Positions 53,613 through 62,479 are shown, numbered from the stretch's first letter. The stretch: DNA of 64,000 nt from Flavobacteriales bacterium (GCA_016705545.1 JADIYA010000012.1:1-64000), one strand, 5' to 3'. Notes: generated from the sequence alone by a model not told the origin. Numbers and translations: made by a program.

Positions 53613-54546
53613 TGGGGAATGCGTGGATGATCTTATCGGCGAGCACCTCGGCCATCTTGAGCTTGCCTTCGTGGGTGACGCCAGCGATGTGCGGCGTGAG
53701 CAGCACGCGCTCGTGCCCGAAGAGCCGGCGCTGGCTGCCTGAATCGATCGCGGGGTCAAGGCCGCTGAGGTCGGACCGCTCGAATTCCAGCACATCAAGC
53801 CCTGCGGCGATCACACGGCCATGATCGATGGCGTCGAGCAGCGCTCCGGTATGCACCACGGCGCCGCGCGAGGTGTTGAGGAACCATACGGGCCGGCCCA
53901 GGCGGAGGAAGAAGTCACGGTCGGCGAAATGGCGCGTCTCCTCGGTGAGGGGCAGGTGCAGGCTGATCACATCGCTCTCGCGCAGCAATCGCTCCAGCGA
54001 GGATTCCGTTACGCCCGCCCGCTCGAACCCGCTGCGGTACTTGTCGTGCGCCAGCACCTTCACCCCGAAGCCGCGCAGCTTATCGGCGAAGGCGCTGCCC
54101 ATGTTGCCGTAGCCGATGATGCCCACGGTCTTGCCGCGCAAGTCGGTGCCGCGGTTCTCTTCACGCAGCCAAAGGCCGTGGTGCACCTGGCCATTGGCGC
54201 GTACCAAGGCTTTCATCAGCGCGAGCAGCATCATCACGCAGGCCTCGCCCACGCCATCGCGGTTGCCTTCGGGGGAGTTCAGCACCCTCACTTGGTTCTT
54301 GCGGCACCACTCCGTGCCGATATTCTCCGTGCCGCTTCCGACACGACCGATGAAGCGCAAGCCTTCGACCTGCTGCAAGAGCTCAGCCGTGAGAGAGCGG
54401 CTTCGCACCACGATGCCTTGCGCGCCCTTCAACGCATCCGGAAGGCCATCATCATCGACCTGATGCAGGGCCAGCACCTCATGCCCCGCGCGCGTGAGGA
54501 GCTCGCTCAAGCGCGGATGCACGGTATCGATGAGGGCGATTCGCAT
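53599..54546 (-). CDS. D-2-hydroxyacid dehydrogenase (SerA-like)
   Basis: A 315-aa NAD-dependent dehydrogenase. N-terminal substrate domain (VRSRSLTAELLQQVEGLRFIGRVGSGTENI), Rossmann loop TVGIIGYGNMGSAFADKL, and the catalytic set Arg (FLNTSRGAVV), Glu region (AAGLDVLEFE) and His (LLTPHIAGVT). Lacking the ACT domain of long SerA proteins, it could be phosphoglycerate dehydrogenase or another hydroxyacid dehydrogenase. It lies 3 nt downstream of mgtE and overlaps the GDPD gene. Confidence 0.88.
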   Translation of the reverse strand: MRIALIDTVHPRLSELLTRAGHEVLALHQVDDDGLPDALKGAQGIVVRSRSLTAELLQQVEGLRFIGRVGSGTENIGTEWCRKNQVRVLNSPEGNRDGVGEACVMMLLALMKALVRANGQVHHGLWLREENRGTDLRGKTVGIIGYGNMGSAFADKLRGFGVKVLAHDKYRSGFERAGVTESSLERLLRESDVISLHLPLTEETRHFADRDFFLRLGRPVWFLNTSRGAVVHTGALLDAIDHGRVIAAGLDVLEFERSDLSGLDPAIDSGSQRRLFGHERVLLTPHIAGVTHEGKLKMAEVLADKIIHAFPNGQG

Positions 54547-54549
54547 GGA

Positions 54550-55944
54550 TCAGAGCATGATGCCCGCCAACAGCAACGAGGCGATGCCGAAATAGATGAG
54601 CAGGCCGGTCACATCCACCACGGTAGCCACGAAGGGCGCGGAGGAAACGGCGGGATCCCGGCCGAATTTCTTCAGAATGAGCGGGAAGAGCGAGCCGATG
54701 AGGTTGCCCCAGAGCACCACGCCGAGCAAGGAGAGCCCGACCGCGAGGCCGATCTCGAACCAGTGCTCGCCGTAGACATCCACGAACTGGCTCCAGACCG
54801 CAACGCGCAGGAAACCGATGATGCCCAGCACAGTGCCCAGGGTGAGGCCCACGGTGAATTCGCGCTTCACCACGCTCCACCATTCACGGATGGTCACATC
54901 GCCGAGGGCGAGCGCACGGATGATGAGGGTACTGGCCTGCGATCCGGTGTTGCCGCCGGAGGAGATGATCAGCGGAACGAAGAGCGCGAGCACCACGGCC
55001 TTGGCGATCTGGTCCTCGAAGAAGCTCATGGCGGTGGCCGTGAAGCTCTCGCCGATGAAAAGGATGATGAGCCAGCCCACGCGCTTCTTCACGATCTCCC
55101 ACCAGCTACTGCTCATGTAGGAGTCCTCGAGCGCTTCCATGCCCGCCATCTTCTGCACATCCTCGGTCTCCTCCTCGCGGATCACATCCACCACGTCATC
55201 AATGGTGATCCTTCCGAGCAGGCGTCCACGCGCATCCACAACGGGCAGCACCACCAGATCGTACTTCTCCATCAGCTTGGCCGCCACCTCAGCCTCCTCA
55301 TCCGCCTTCACGCTGATGAAGTCGGGGTCGTACACCTCCTTCACGGCTTGGAAAAGCGAGGTGGTGAGCAGCCGCTTCAGCGGGATGGTGCCCATCAGGC
55401 GCTCGTGCTGGTCCACCACGTAGATCACATAAACATTATCGATCTCGTCAGCATGCGCGCGCAGCGCCTTCACGCAATCGCGCATGCTGCCATCGACGCT
55501 CACGCGCACGAGCTCCTTGGCCATGAGGCCGCCCGCGCTGTGCTCATCATAGGTGAGCAATTCGGCGATCTCTTCCCGCTGCTCCGCGTCCTCGATGTTC
55601 GCCATCACCTCATCCTGCACGTCCTGCGGCAGATCGGCGATCACGTCGGCGGCATCGTCACTGTCGAGCTGATCAATCACCTCTTCGGCGATCTCCTTCC
55701 CGGTGAAGGTCTCCAGGATGGCCTCCCGCTTGTCCTCGGGCAATTGGAGCAGCACCTCAGCGGCGAGCTCTTCATCGAGCGCGTCGTAAAGGGTGGTGGC
55801 CTCTTCGATCCGCAGCTGGTCGAGCACCTCGGCGATGTCTGCCGGGTGCAACTCCTTCAAGTCATCGACGACCGATTGCGCACGGCCTTGCTCCAGCCCT
55901 TCTCGGATGCGGTCTATCACGGATTTGTTCACATCGAATGACAT
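54550..55944 (-). CDS. mgtE: Magnesium transporter MgtE
   Basis: Mg2+-gated channel. The protein has 464 aa from the ATG at 55944 (MSFDVNKS). MgtE_N helical domain (about 1-130; LKELHPADIAEVLDQL, LPEDKREAIL), two CBS domains (about 135-255; DEHSAGGLMAKE, TIDDVVDVIREEETED), then five membrane helices with IISSGGNTGSQASTLIIRALA and a conserved membrane-facing Pro/Asn region. Cytoplasmic Mg2+ binding to the N and CBS domains normally closes the pore. Only 73 nt separate it from the upstream CNNM gene, leaving no room for an M-box riboswitch. Confidence 0.95.
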   Translation of the reverse strand: MSFDVNKSVIDRIREGLEQGRAQSVVDDLKELHPADIAEVLDQLRIEEATTLYDALDEELAAEVLLQLPEDKREAILETFTGKEIAEEVIDQLDSDDAADVIADLPQDVQDEVMANIEDAEQREEIAELLTYDEHSAGGLMAKELVRVSVDGSMRDCVKALRAHADEIDNVYVIYVVDQHERLMGTIPLKRLLTTSLFQAVKEVYDPDFISVKADEEAEVAAKLMEKYDLVVLPVVDARGRLLGRITIDDVVDVIREEETEDVQKMAGMEALEDSYMSSSWWEIVKKRVGWLIILFIGESFTATAMSFFEDQIAKAVVLALFVPLIISSGGNTGSQASTLIIRALALGDVTIREWWSVVKREFTVGLTLGTVLGIIGFLRVAVWSQFVDVYGEHWFEIGLAVGLSLLGVVLWGNLIGSLFPLILKKFGRDPAVSSAPFVATVVDVTGLLIYFGIASLLLAGIML

Positions 55945-56017
55945 GGTGGCGCGGAAGCGCGGCAAGATAGACCGCTGCCTCCGGGCCTTGCCTACCCATA
56001 TGCAGGCGCGCAGGCGC

Positions 56018-57280
56018 TCACGCCTCAGCTTCGGTTTCCAATCGCACCAGATCGATCCGGCCGTGGGCCACCTGCGCGATCGTGAAGCGGAAAGGCGCGA
56101 TCTCGATCACCTGGCCTTGCTCGGGCAGATCGCCGGTATGATGCAGGATGAAGCCGGCGAGCGTGCCGTACTCCTCGCTCAACGGCAGGTCCAGGCCGAA
56201 GCGCTCACGGATGCGCTCCACATCGAGCCGGCCGCTCAGCAGGTAAGCACCATCGGCAAGCTGCTCTTCCACTTCCTCCGGCGTGTCGTGCTCGTCCTCG
56301 ATGTCGCCCACGATGGTCTCCACCACATCCTCCATGGTGAGCATGCCAGCGGTGCCGCCGTACTCATCCACCACCACGGCTACATGGCTGCGCTGCTTGA
56401 TGAAGAGCTGCAGCACCTCATCGGCAGGCATGGTGCCGGGTATGAAGTTCACCGGGCGCATCACGGCGCGGATGCTGCGCGGGTGGCGGAAGAGCTCGTA
56501 GCCGTGCACATAGCCGATCACGTTGTCGATGCGGTCCTTGTACACGAGTAATTTGCTCAGGCCGGTCTCCACGAAGCGGCGGTGCAGCTGCGCGGGGCCA
56601 TCCTCGGCATCGATGGCCTCGATGCGTGCGCGAGGCACCATGATCTCGCGGGCCTTGATGTTGCTGAGCTCAAGCGTGTTCCGCAGGTACTCCACTTCGG
56701 CGTCGATCTGCTGCTCACGGGCCGGACCACCGGACATCTCCCGCAGGAAATCATCGAGGTCGATGCGGCCGAAGGCGATCTGGCCGGGGCGCGTGCGCAC
56801 ACGGAAGAGGCGGAGCAGCAATTCGCTCATTCCGGTGAAGAGCATCATGGGGAGCCACAGGACCACATAGAGCATGGCCAAGGGCAGGGCGAAGAGCGCG
56901 AGGGCGCGATTGGGGTCGATCCCGAAGAGCGCTTTCGGCAGGAACTCAGCCACCACCAGGATCAGCAAAGTGGCCAAGGCCGTTTGCACAGCGAGCACCA
57001 GCCAAGGGCTCAGGCCAATTGTCGCGAGCCAAGGCTCCAAGGCCTCGGCTACCAGCACGCCGTAGACCACCAGCGCAATGTTGTTGCCCACAAGTAGCGC
57101 CCCGATCACGCGAGCGGGCCGTTTCTGCAAGAAGCTCACCAGCCTGGCCCACCATGCGCCGCGCTTGCGCTCCAGCTCGATGTAAAGCTTATTGCTCGAT
57201 ACGAAGGCAATCTCCAGCCCCGAGCACAGTGCTGAGAGCGCCACGGAAGCGATGATGAGGAAAAGGTCGAAGGGGCTCAA
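56018..57280 (-). CDS. CNNM/CorC (hemolysin) family transporter
   Basis: A 420-aa membrane protein: DUF21/CNNM transmembrane domain (about 1-165; CSGLEIAFVSSNKLYIE, PARVIGALLVGNNIALVVYG), paired CBS domains (about 205-325; EIMVPRARIEAI, FIPGTMPADEVLQLFI, VVVDEYGGTAGMLTMEDVVETIVGDI) and the C-terminal CorC_HlyC domain (about 340-415). GldE-type or Mg2+/Co2+ export are both possible roles. TTG start at 57280 (no ATG fits). A TATCTTCG -7-like element lies at 57292-57299. The mgtE neighbourhood supports divalent-cation homeostasis. Confidence 0.9.
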   Translation of the reverse strand: MSPFDLFLIIASVALSALCSGLEIAFVSSNKLYIELERKRGAWWARLVSFLQKRPARVIGALLVGNNIALVVYGVLVAEALEPWLATIGLSPWLVLAVQTALATLLILVVAEFLPKALFGIDPNRALALFALPLAMLYVVLWLPMMLFTGMSELLLRLFRVRTRPGQIAFGRIDLDDFLREMSGGPAREQQIDAEVEYLRNTLELSNIKAREIMVPRARIEAIDAEDGPAQLHRRFVETGLSKLLVYKDRIDNVIGYVHGYELFRHPRSIRAVMRPVNFIPGTMPADEVLQLFIKQRSHVAVVVDEYGGTAGMLTMEDVVETIVGDIEDEHDTPEEVEEQLADGAYLLSGRLDVERIRERFGLDLPLSEEYGTLAGFILHHTGDLPEQGQVIEIAPFRFTIAQVAHGRIDLVRLETEAEA

Positions 57281-57319
57281 AGCGGGCCGGGCGAAGATAG
57301 ACGGGACGGCGTGGGCGCC

Positions 57320-57544
57320 TCATCCTCTCCGTTCAGCCTCGTGCCGTTCAATCGCCTCCAAGCGCTTGCGCGTGAAGCGCCTGAAGAAGAACATGGCCAG
57401 CGCGATCACCGGATAGATGAGCCATTGCCGTCCCTGCTCCACGCCTTCGGCCACCATCACCCAAACGGCTGCGATGAATGTGCCGATGGCTACCGCAAGC
57501 CAAAAGTGCTCCATGAAGCGCGTGATGCGGTTGATCGCGGCCAT
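57320..57544 (-). CDS. Small two-helix membrane protein
   Basis: A 74-aa protein with two hydrophobic helices (about 13-32 and 41-55) and a basic tail (RRFTRKRLEAIERHEAERRG). No named family. It lies 2 nt downstream of lptC. Small membrane proteins in this position recur in Flavobacteriia, which suggests an envelope-related role, but none is established. Confidence 0.75.
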   Translation of the reverse strand: MAAINRITRFMEHFWLAVAIGTFIAAVWVMVAEGVEQGRQWLIYPVIALAMFFFRRFTRKRLEAIERHEAERRG

Positions 57545-57546
57545 GC

Positions 57547-58119
57547 TCAGGGTTGGGCAGACAAGGTATCGCCCAGTTGCAGCACACCCGTGACGCGCCG
57601 GATGGTGTACGCGCTGAAGTCCTCTGAGGCATCGAGGCCATGGCCATGGATCACATCCATTCCACGCTGGATGCGCACGGCCTTGTCGGTGCGCACGCGA
57701 GCGCTATCCTGCCGCCAGGTGAGCTGCTCGGTCTCCAAGCGCTCGCCCTTCAAGTTCACGAACACCACTTCATCGAAGACCTGCATGCGTTGCAAGCCAG
57801 GCTCGATCAGCCCGCGGCGCGCCGTGAGCACGCTGGTCTGCTTGCCGAATGGATCGAAGAAGACCAGCTCCAGGCCATCGGTGAGCTCGGTGCGCTTGTC
57901 CGGCTCGCCCCATTCGCTGATGCGGCCAGCACGCAGCCGATTTCGCACAACGCCGGAGTCGGTGTAGAGATATTCAGCTTGCTCGGTCACGCGGTCGGGC
58001 ACGGCGGCGGGCAGCTCGATCGCGGCTACTTGATCGAGATCGTTCTTGCATGAAAGCAGCATGCCCGCCCCGAGCAGGGCAGGCATGCCGATGATCCGTG
58101 CTCGACGAGCGAGTCCCAC
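57547..58119 (-). CDS. lptC: LPS export protein LptC
   Basis: A 190-aa periplasmic component of the Lpt bridge carrying LPS to the outer membrane. GTG start at 58119 (1 nt after the TPR gene stop); an ATG at 58086 is possible but loses the basic n-region. The signal ends in a lipobox-like MLLSC. The LptC domain is visible in EQAEYLYTDSGVVRNRLRAGRI, GLELVFFDPFGKQTSVLTARRGLI and GHGLDASEDFSAYTIRRVTG. The partner Lpt genes are not in the window. Confidence 0.88.
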   Translation of the reverse strand: MGLARRARIIGMPALLGAGMLLSCKNDLDQVAAIELPAAVPDRVTEQAEYLYTDSGVVRNRLRAGRISEWGEPDKRTELTDGLELVFFDPFGKQTSVLTARRGLIEPGLQRMQVFDEVVFVNLKGERLETEQLTWRQDSARVRTDKAVRIQRGMDVIHGHGLDASEDFSAYTIRRVTGVLQLGDTLSAQP

Positions 58120-58120
58120 G

Positions 58121-59440
58121 CTACTTCTTGACGCGCACCGTAGTGCTCTCGTTGAGGCCGCCGCAGCCCACCTGGAAGCTGTCGCCCTCCTTCATGTTGC
58201 GGAAGAAGAGCTCTTCCTTGGTGGGGAATCGGGCGTTGCAGCTGCCCATGCGCTCACTGGCCTTGTCCGATACGCTGGGATCGAGGCTGCGCGCACGCTG
58301 GTAGTAATCGTAGGCCAGCCAATAGGCGCCCCAGCTATCGGGCACTTCGCAACCGCCTGCCTGCGCAGCGATGGCATTGCCGATCAGGATCAGCGCCTCA
58401 CCGTTCTTCGGCTCGATCTGCAGCACTTGGTTGGCGTAGCTCCGCGCCTTGCTATGATTGCCCAATGCGCTGGCCACCTGGCCGGCCTTCAGCAGGTACT
58501 TCACGCGGTCGCTGCAGCCGGTACAGAGTTCCACGGCTTGCATCATGTATCCGCTGGCCTCGCTCAAGTTACCAGCCCTCACATAGCTCTGACCCAGGCT
58601 GTACGCGCTCTCACTCGTTGGATTCGCCTTGTGCACGTCCGTGGCGAGTTTCAGATAAATCTTCTCCTCGGTGCAATCCTTCGCGTTGAGCACCTTCAGC
58701 AGGCGTACTTTCAATTCCAGGTCATCAGGCTTCTCCTGCACCAGCTTATCTGCGATACTGCCGATGTCCTTACACTCGGCGATGCGGAAGAAATTGCCGT
58801 TCACGTTGTCGCGCGACTTGATCCAGAGCTCGCGGTCGGTCTCTTTCAAGTTCGGGTCAGCGAGGTTCTGCTCAATCAGCGCGGAAAGACGCACGTACTC
58901 AGAAAGCATCTGCTCCTTGGTCACAGCGCCTTCACCGTAGAGGCAGTTCAGCGCGGTGTAGTAAGCGCTGATAGTGGCGGGTTCGCTGCGTGCCCCGCCC
59001 AGTTCGATGGATTCCTTCAGGATGTCGTGGGCGGCCTTGCAATCCTTTGGGCGATAGAACTGCAGATCGACCCCTTTGCGGCCCAGTACAAAAGCCTTCT
59101 CGCCGAAGTGCGTGATGCGCCAGTCGTAGTTGAGCAGCAGCGAGTCGATCAAGCGCGCCTTTCGTGTGGCATCTTTTTCCTTGGTGATGAAGTCCCCGAG
59201 CACCTTGCCTCCGTTCTGGTACAGGCTCTTGCTGTAGGCCGGGCACACGGCGATGAGCTTACGGTAGGGACCGTAAGCATCGGCATAACTGCCTTGTTTG
59301 ACCGACTCCTGGAAGAGCGAGATGTTCTTCACGCACTCCGCACTATCGGCCGGCGTTGCGCCGTATTTCCCTTGGGCGAACAAGTTGGCGCTCGCACCGA
59401 TCGCGGCGCTGAGCAGAATGGTTTTCGTCAGGTTTTTCAT
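58121..59440 (-). CDS. Exported TPR-containing protein
   Basis: A 439-aa protein from the ATG at 59440 (MKNLTKTILLSAAIGASANLFAQ, signal peptide), which overlaps the outer-membrane-protein stop by 1 nt (TGATG). The mature part is helical with TPR-like repeats (ESAYSLGQSYVRAGNLSEASGYMMQAVEL, ARSYANQVLQIEPKNGEALILIGNAIAAQAG) and several scattered Cys. It is conserved between coaX/OMP and lptC in Flavobacteriia (from memory). Envelope assembly is a guess. Confidence 0.82.
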   Translation of the reverse strand: MKNLTKTILLSAAIGASANLFAQGKYGATPADSAECVKNISLFQESVKQGSYADAYGPYRKLIAVCPAYSKSLYQNGGKVLGDFITKEKDATRKARLIDSLLLNYDWRITHFGEKAFVLGRKGVDLQFYRPKDCKAAHDILKESIELGGARSEPATISAYYTALNCLYGEGAVTKEQMLSEYVRLSALIEQNLADPNLKETDRELWIKSRDNVNGNFFRIAECKDIGSIADKLVQEKPDDLELKVRLLKVLNAKDCTEEKIYLKLATDVHKANPTSESAYSLGQSYVRAGNLSEASGYMMQAVELCTGCSDRVKYLLKAGQVASALGNHSKARSYANQVLQIEPKNGEALILIGNAIAAQAGGCEVPDSWGAYWLAYDYYQRARSLDPSVSDKASERMGSCNARFPTKEELFFRNMKEGDSFQVGCGGLNESTTVRVKK

Positions 59441-60909
59441 CAGTCGATCCGTCGTTTCTTGAACCATTGTTCCCGCAAGTCTGGGGTGATGGTGATTCCG
59501 ATGTGGAGGTTGGTGTACCGTTCGCTCAGGAGCCCCTCGGCGGTGGTGCCGCGCTGTCCGTGCTCAACGGCCAGGTTGATCCGGCTTCGCGTGCTTGCTC
59601 CTGCAATGGGCAAGGAGCAGCCAAAGGACATGCCGAACTGCGAAATGGCCTGATCTCGCAGGGCGATGGGGTCTTGCGTGTAGCGCGCGCCGGCACGGTA
59701 GGTGGTGCGCTTCAGGAAGCTGCCGCCCTGTTGGCCTGCTGGACGGAAGGATGCGCCGATTGCATAGGTGGTAGCGGCGACCAAATCCGTACGCAGCGCA
59801 TAGCCCTCCACATCAGAGCGCAACGCTGACCAGTCGCGATGGTGCAGTTCAGCGGCCAAGGCCCATCGGCTATTCTCGATGCCGAATCCAGCGGCGAGCC
59901 CGAACGGCAGACTCAGGGTACCGAAAGCGCCATCAATCCGTTGGGCGGTGTCGATCGGGTTCTCCACCGTGCCCGAGAGCCGGAACGACGTGGCCAAACT
60001 GCTATGCTGTGCAGTGAACCAGGCCGGCAGGTCCACTCCGACGCCCGCGCGCCATCGAAGGGCCTCTCGTCGCAGCTTCGGCGCCTTCTTGGGCTTGCGC
60101 TCGGCAAGGTCCCGGCCGGCATTGAGCCAATCCATCTCGTCACGTTTGTCCTTGGCCGCAAGGTGCGCAAGCCGCTCCTTGAGTCGCTTCTCTGCACCGG
60201 CCATGGTCACAAGCTGCCCGCTTTGCATGAGCCCAAGCGTGCCGGTTGGGGCGCGCAGTACGAGCGATGAGACCACGCTGCTGTGGTAGTAACCCGAACC
60301 GAGCGGGTAATAGGCCTTACGGGTAGCGTCCACCGTTCCGAAGAGGAATTCGAAGTTGGCTCCTGCGCTCAGCTTTGAACGGAGGCCCGTGCTATCGCGC
60401 CGTTGCCAAAGGGCGCGCCCGAAACCGATGTAGGCGCGGTTCACACCGCCCGATCCAGTGTACTCGTTGTGCAAGGTGCCCCCATCAACTTGTTGCCGAT
60501 CCTCGAACTTGTAGGCCACCGTGCTGAAGGGCTGCAGGCCCAAGGCCATGCCCCAACGGCCCTTCGCGAAAGGCACGCCGAGCGAGAAACCGAGCAGCCT
60601 GGTGCTGCGCCCTCGTCCGCTTTCATCCCCAATGGTCATGCGCGTCCAACGGATGGTGGCACCCATCTCATATGAGGTATGGTGAAGCAAGGAGTAAGTG
60701 GCCGGATTGGCGCGAGCAACGCTGAAGGGGTCGGCCACGGTGACGGCCAAGCCGCCCAGGCCCGCCAAGGTCACTTGGCCTGTTCCGGTGAGATCACCGA
60801 GCGCATGAGCTGAATAGGGCGAGCCGCTACCCTGCTGGCCCTGTGCCAGAGCGAATCCCGGCATGCTCAATGCCAAGGCCATGATGAAGTATGATGCGTA
60901 GTCCTTCAA
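59440..60909 (-). CDS. FadL-like outer membrane beta-barrel protein
   Basis: A 489-aa protein with signal peptide (MKDYASYFIMALALSMPGFALAQ) and a long aromatic/amphipathic beta-barrel. The N-terminus GDLTGTGQVTLAGLGGLAVTVADPFSVARANPATYSLL is typical of FadL/OmpP1-like Bacteroidota barrels. TTG start at 60909; an ATG at 60882 would leave a signal peptide without basic residues. The gene overlaps the coaX 3' end by 83 nt. A CATCTTTG element at 60935-60928 could be its own promoter. Substrate unknown. Confidence 0.82.
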   Translation of the reverse strand: MKDYASYFIMALALSMPGFALAQGQQGSGSPYSAHALGDLTGTGQVTLAGLGGLAVTVADPFSVARANPATYSLLHHTSYEMGATIRWTRMTIGDESGRGRSTRLLGFSLGVPFAKGRWGMALGLQPFSTVAYKFEDRQQVDGGTLHNEYTGSGGVNRAYIGFGRALWQRRDSTGLRSKLSAGANFEFLFGTVDATRKAYYPLGSGYYHSSVVSSLVLRAPTGTLGLMQSGQLVTMAGAEKRLKERLAHLAAKDKRDEMDWLNAGRDLAERKPKKAPKLRREALRWRAGVGVDLPAWFTAQHSSLATSFRLSGTVENPIDTAQRIDGAFGTLSLPFGLAAGFGIENSRWALAAELHHRDWSALRSDVEGYALRTDLVAATTYAIGASFRPAGQQGGSFLKRTTYRAGARYTQDPIALRDQAISQFGMSFGCSLPIAGASTRSRINLAVEHGQRGTTAEGLLSERYTNLHIGITITPDLREQWFKKRRID

Positions 60910-61597
60910 GGGTCAGGAAAGGGTGCGCAAAGATGCCGCTTTTCAAGGCCCGGGCGTGTGGCAGCGCATCGCCGCCCGTTAGCACCACGCCTGCATCGGG
61001 ATGCAATGACCGGGCGGCGGTAATGAAATGCTCCAATTCCGCGAGGACCCCATGCGCAACTCCAGCCTGAAGGCTTGTTTCGGTGGAATCGCCAAAGGCC
61101 GGTGCGAGATGGTTTAATTCAACCAAGGGCAAGCGGGCGCTATAGGCATGCATGGCGCTGGCCCGCATCCGTGAGCCCGGAGTTATGGCCCCGCCGAGGT
61201 AGGTGCCATCGGGAGCCACCAGGTCATAGGTGATGCAGGTGCCTAGATCAACGGCAAGGGCTGCACGTTTCGGGAACACGGCTGAAGCCGCAACAGCATT
61301 GGCCCAACGATCAACACCGAGGGTAGCGGTGGTGCCATAGGCCGAAGGGTTCGGTGCTGGGCTCGCCGCCGTCAGTTGAATGACCCGGGGATGGCGGCCG
61401 TTGAGGCGGCCCAACAATTGGCTGCTGTCGCCTGCAACGGAACCGATCGCCACATGCACCACTTCAAGCGCACCCAGAAAGCGCTCCAAGCCCGATGCAT
61501 CGTCACTTGCCAACGCGGTCAAACCCAGCAATCGGTCGCCTTCGAAGAGCGCCGCCTTGGTTCGCGAGTTGCCGATATCCAGGATGAGGTCGGCCAT
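60827..61597 (-). CDS. coaX: Type III pantothenate kinase
   Basis: Phosphorylates pantothenate, first step of CoA synthesis, downstream of panC/panD. The protein has 256 aa. ASKHA-fold motifs: LILDIGNSRTKAALFEG (phosphate 1), GVDRWANAVAA, VDLGTCITYDLVAPDGTYLGGAITPG and VVLTGGDA. The last 20 or so residues (HAGIRSGTGPAG) exceed the usual family end and are encoded in the overlap with the outer-membrane protein gene. Confidence 0.93.
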   Translation of the reverse strand: MADLILDIGNSRTKAALFEGDRLLGLTALASDDASGLERFLGALEVVHVAIGSVAGDSSQLLGRLNGRHPRVIQLTAASPAPNPSAYGTTATLGVDRWANAVAASAVFPKRAALAVDLGTCITYDLVAPDGTYLGGAITPGSRMRASAMHAYSARLPLVELNHLAPAFGDSTETSLQAGVAHGVLAELEHFITAARSLHPDAGVVLTGGDALPHARALKSGIFAHPFLTLEGLRIILHHGLGIEHAGIRSGTGPAG

Positions 61598-61630
61598 TGG
61601 TGGCGCAGTTGAAGAGCTTGGTTATCTTTG
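61597..61630 (+). promoter_or_regulatory. Promoter for tRNA-Phe
   Basis: TATCTTTG at 61623-61630 matches TAnnTTTG and lies 39 nt before the tRNA. A TTG at 61597-61599 is 23 nt upstream, at the long end of the accepted spacing. Confidence 0.6.
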
Positions 61631-61669
61631 CCCGCCTTTCGCGCAGATGCTGAGCGGCGCAAAGGAAAC

Positions 61670-61742
61670 GGTGCCTTAGCTCAGCTGGTAGAGCAATGGA
61701 TTGAAAATCCATGTGTCCCCAGTTCGATTCTGGGAGGCACCA
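61670..61742 (+). tRNA. tRNA-Phe (GAA)
   Basis: The acceptor stem GGTGCCT pairs perfectly with AGGCACC. The anticodon stem ATGGA/TCCAT encloses TTGAAAA with anticodon GAA. The T arm CCCAG/CTGGG has loop TTCGATT. The discriminator is A61742. CCA is not fully encoded (the next bases are CCG). Confidence 0.96.
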
Positions 61743-61745
61743 CCG

Positions 61746-61776
61746 GAGACCCTGGCTACGCCAGGGTCTCTTTTTT
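61746..61776 (+). terminator. Intrinsic terminator after tRNA-Phe
   Basis: An 11-bp perfect stem (GAGACCCTGGC with GCCAGGGTCTC), a 3-nt loop and a six-T run form a textbook Rho-independent terminator. It also sits 7 nt from the 3' end of the opposing HD gene. Confidence 0.92.
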
Positions 61777-61782
61777 CGGCAA

Positions 61783-62370
61783 TCACGGGTTCTGGTGGAG
61801 CCAGGCCCGCACTTCAGCCAGATGCGCCTGCTTCAAGGGTTCACGCAGCTGCTTGTTGGTCTGCGTGAAGTACGTGTGCCGTTCGATGAAGCGCACCTGC
61901 AACTGATTCCATTCCCGCTCGGTGCTGAGCACGCCATAGGTTTGCATCTCTTTGAATAACGTGGCCCCGATCCGCTGGAAATCGGGCCGGCCGAGGTAGT
62001 CAAGGTCGGCATCGCAAAGAATGCGCGCCAGCTTGTTCCGGGGGCTCTGCGGGATGCGCGTGGACATGATCATATCGCAGATCAGCTCAATCTGCCGCTC
62101 GTTGAAGCCGAAGCCTGGCAGGACTTCTTTCACTATTCGGCAACCAGCTTCTTCATGGTCCGTGTCCTGCGTCAGGAAACCAGCATCATGATAAAGCGCG
62201 GCGATCTTCAAGATCACCAGCCCTTCCCCATCGACACCTTCTTGCTCCGCGATGCTGATGGCACTTGCGTACACGTCCAAGGTGTGCTCCAGACTATGAT
62301 AGGATCGTTCAATGGGCAGCCGCGTTCGCAACTGCTCCAGGATATACGCCCTCGCACCGCTGGAGTCCAT
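61783..62370 (-). CDS. HD-domain metal-dependent phosphohydrolase
   Basis: A 195-aa protein from the ATG at 62370 (MDSSGARAYI); a TTG at 62385 is an alternative. HD-fold metal ligands are visible: His in SYHSLEHTLDV, His-Asp in AALYHDAGF and Asp in ILCDADLDYLGR. Such proteins hydrolyse nucleotides or phosphodiesters; the substrate is unknown. Its promoter region is shared back to back with the histidine kinase gene and contains a palindrome. Confidence 0.85.
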   Translation of the reverse strand: MDSSGARAYILEQLRTRLPIERSYHSLEHTLDVYASAISIAEQEGVDGEGLVILKIAALYHDAGFLTQDTDHEEAGCRIVKEVLPGFGFNERQIELICDMIMSTRIPQSPRNKLARILCDADLDYLGRPDFQRIGATLFKEMQTYGVLSTEREWNQLQVRFIERHTYFTQTNKQLREPLKQAHLAEVRAWLHQNP

Positions 62371-62437
62371 GGGATGAGCGGGCAATATAGAAACAGCGCC
62401 GCATGGCCTTTACGTGGACTTCAAGCGCTGCTATCAT

Positions 62438-62457
62438 ATTGCCCACATGTGGGTAAT
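62438..62457. promoter_or_regulatory. 20-bp near-perfect palindrome between the HD and histidine kinase genes
   Basis: ATTGCCCACATGTGGGTAAT is symmetric with one mismatched pair; the central CCCACATGTGGG is perfect. It lies in the 141-nt divergent gap and could bind a dimeric regulator controlling one or both genes. Confidence 0.5.
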
Positions 62458-62470
62458 GCTGCTCTAGGTA

Positions 62471-62479
62471 CCCCCCCCC
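62471..62479. repeat. C9 homopolymer upstream of the histidine kinase
   Basis: Nine consecutive C lie 32 nt before the kinase ATG and 20 nt before its -7-like element. The tract could vary in length by slipped-strand pairing; it is also prone to sequencing error. Confidence 0.6.

Noticed and set aside
53821..55941. 706-codon plus-strand open frame over mgtE and the hydroxyacid dehydrogenase
   Set aside because: Opposite-strand shadow; low-complexity His/Glu/Leu composition and no domain.
55945..56017. Possible Mg2+ riboswitch before mgtE
   Set aside because: Only 73 nt are available and no M-box-like helices can be drawn.
58046..59653. 535-codon plus-strand open frame over the TPR and barrel genes
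   Set aside because: Shadow of two genes with signal peptides and coherent operon spacing on the other strand.
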